A stretch of 5,957 nucleotides of DNA from Bradyrhizobiaceae bacterium (lineage in GTDB: Bacteria > Pseudomonadota > Alphaproteobacteria > Rhizobiales > Xanthobacteraceae): the NCBI GenBank assembly GCA_016793685.1, contig JAEULX010000011.1, forward strand, positions 1 to 5,957, written 5' to 3'. The notes under the pieces are model-generated. The model ran no database searches. It worked only from the letters and a program-made list of their open reading frames with translations, and was not told the origin of the DNA. Below are positions 4,920 through 5,957 of this stretch, one piece after another (the first letter of the stretch is position 1; every line of letters begins with the position of its first letter). The position numbers and the translations under genes are program-made.

Positions 4920-5957
4920 ATGGCCAGGTCCTCCACCGCCGTCCGCCTGCCTCCGCCGGAACCGCACCATGCGGGGCCGGCGGAGGGCTTGCGCGGCTCC
5001 TCCATCGAAGCAAAGCGGCGGCGCGGGCGCGGCGCGCAGTCGAATGCAAGCGGCCGGTTCGAGCCCATCGCCCGCATCGCCTTCGACGACGGCTGGCAAA
5101 GCCTCGACGACCTGCCGCCGTTCGCCACCACGGTTGCGGTCGACACGGCGCGCAAGGTCATCACACGCAACGATTCCCCGGATATTTCCTTCGACCGCTC
5201 GATCAATCCCTATCGCGGCTGCGAGCACGGTTGCGTCTACTGCTTTGCGCGGCCGACCCATGCCTATCTCGGTCTGTCGCCCGGCCTCGACTTCGAATCG
5301 AAGCTGTTCATGAAGCCGGACGCCCCCGAACTGCTCGAACGGGAGTTGTCCGCCCCGAACTACGTGCCGCGCACCATCGCGATCGGGACCAACACCGATC
5401 CCTATCAGCCGATCGAACGCCGCTATGCGCTGATGCGGCGCATTCTGCAGGTGCTGGACAAGGCCGGCCATCCGGTCGGCATTGTCACCAAATCGGACCT
5501 GATCCTGCGCGACCTCGATATTCTGTCGCGCATGGCGCAGCGCAACCTCGTGCGCGTCGCCGTTTCGGTCACCACGCTCGATCCGCAGCTCGCGCGGACG
5601 ATGGAGCCGCGCGCGCCGACCCCGCCGCGCCGGCTTGCCGCTTTGCGCGGGCTTGCCGCGGCCGGCGTGCCGGTCTCCGTGATGGTCGCCCCCGTCATTC
5701 CGGCGATCAACGATGCGGAGATCGAACGCATTCTCGATGCGGCGGCTGCCGCCGGCGTCGAGGGGGCGGGCTACGTGCTGCTGCGCCTGTCGCACGAACT
5801 GCGCGACCTGTTCCGCGAATGGCTCGCCGCCAATTTCCCCGATCGCGAGCAGCACGTGTTCTCGCTCATCCGGCAGATGCGCGGCGGCAAGGAGAACGAT
5901 ACGACCTTCGGCCGGCGCATGACCGGCAGCGGCCCCTATGCCTGGATGCTCGGCCGC
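4920..5957 (+). CDS. PA0069-family radical SAM protein (SplB/COG1533-like), 3' end outside the window
   Basis: The first 346 residues are present; the frame is still open at the window edge. After a basic N-terminal region with GRGAQSN (35-41), residues 73-108 carry the family signature. The cluster-binding motif CEHGCVYC at 101-108 gives Cys101, Cys105 and Cys108 (CxxxCxxC) for a [4Fe-4S] cluster that cleaves S-adenosylmethionine. GTNTDPYQPIE (about 159-169), TKSDL, and LDPQLARTMEPRAPTPPRR (about 220-238) are typical of the PA0069/Rv2578c group. The group is related to spore photoproduct lyase and is often labelled DNA repair photolyase, but its true reaction is not known. The SOS box just upstream supports a role linked to DNA damage. 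It is divergent from the glycosyltransferase gene. The 966-nt open frame opposite it (4890-5855) is a GC-rich shadow. Confidence 0.93.
   Translation, partial: MARSSTAVRLPPPEPHHAGPAEGLRGSSIEAKRRRGRGAQSNASGRFEPIARIAFDDGWQSLDDLPPFATTVAVDTARKVITRNDSPDISFDRSINPYRGCEHGCVYCFARPTHAYLGLSPGLDFESKLFMKPDAPELLERELSAPNYVPRTIAIGTNTDPYQPIERRYALMRRILQVLDKAGHPVGIVTKSDLILRDLDILSRMAQRNLVRVAVSVTTLDPQLARTMEPRAPTPPRRLAALRGLAAAGVPVSVMVAPVIPAINDAEIERILDAAAAAGVEGAGYVLLRLSHELRDLFREWLAANFPDREQHVFSLIRQMRGGKENDTTFGRRMTGSGPYAWMLGR

Noticed and set aside
4890..5855. Long minus-strand open frame (321 codons) opposite the radical SAM gene
   Set aside because: It has a composition typical of antisense frames in GC-rich genes (many Arg, Ala, Gly, Asp), shows no recognisable motif, and lies opposite a clearly conserved enzyme.

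Overview
The window is GC-rich, tightly packed chromosomal DNA, most likely from an alphaproteobacterium of the Rhizobiales/Hyphomicrobiales (Bradyrhizobium/Rhodopseudomonas-like). The reasons are: a CcrM-type GANTC adenine methyltransferase with the alphaproteobacterial C-terminal domain; a GTTC-N7-GTTC motif, the LexA box form used in this class; a CtrA-like TTAA-N7-TTTA site; and a GTCCCCGC-tttc-GCGGGGAC palindrome of a kind that recurs in these genomes. The assignment is by motif and recall, not by database search.

Layout, left to right. Positions 1-167 (+) hold the 3' end of a gene, possibly mutY, which runs convergently into the end of ccrM (118-1245, -) and overlaps it by 50 nt. A 234-bp divergent control region (1246-1479) separates ccrM from a ypfJ-like neutral zinc metallopeptidase gene (1480-2397, +). 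A moaB-type molybdenum cofactor gene (2437-3000, +) follows and is probably co-transcribed. A convergent gap (3001-3107) carries a REP-like double palindrome. Then come two minus-strand genes: a one-protein fusion of a MarR regulator to a GNAT acetyltransferase (3108-4037), and upstream of it a short GT2-like glycosyltransferase (4118-4699) without a recognisable DXD. The 80-bp space between them holds two MarR-like palindromes 21 bp apart. A second divergent control region (4700-4919) leads to a PA0069-family (SplB/COG1533-like) radical SAM gene (4920 to beyond the window end, +).

The genes are mostly unrelated housekeeping or accessory functions, and I do not see a defence island, mobile element, CRISPR array, tRNA or rRNA. 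The interest lies in the regulatory DNA. There is a perfect alphaproteobacterial SOS box 22 nt before the radical SAM start codon, with a CcrM target site (GATTC) just upstream. The MarR-GNAT gene has an apparent autoregulatory tandem operator that also contains a GANTC site. A candidate CtrA site lies before ccrM, and an 11-bp hairpin lies inside the first codons of ccrM. Together these suggest links between cell-cycle methylation, SOS control and neighbouring genes that can be tested.
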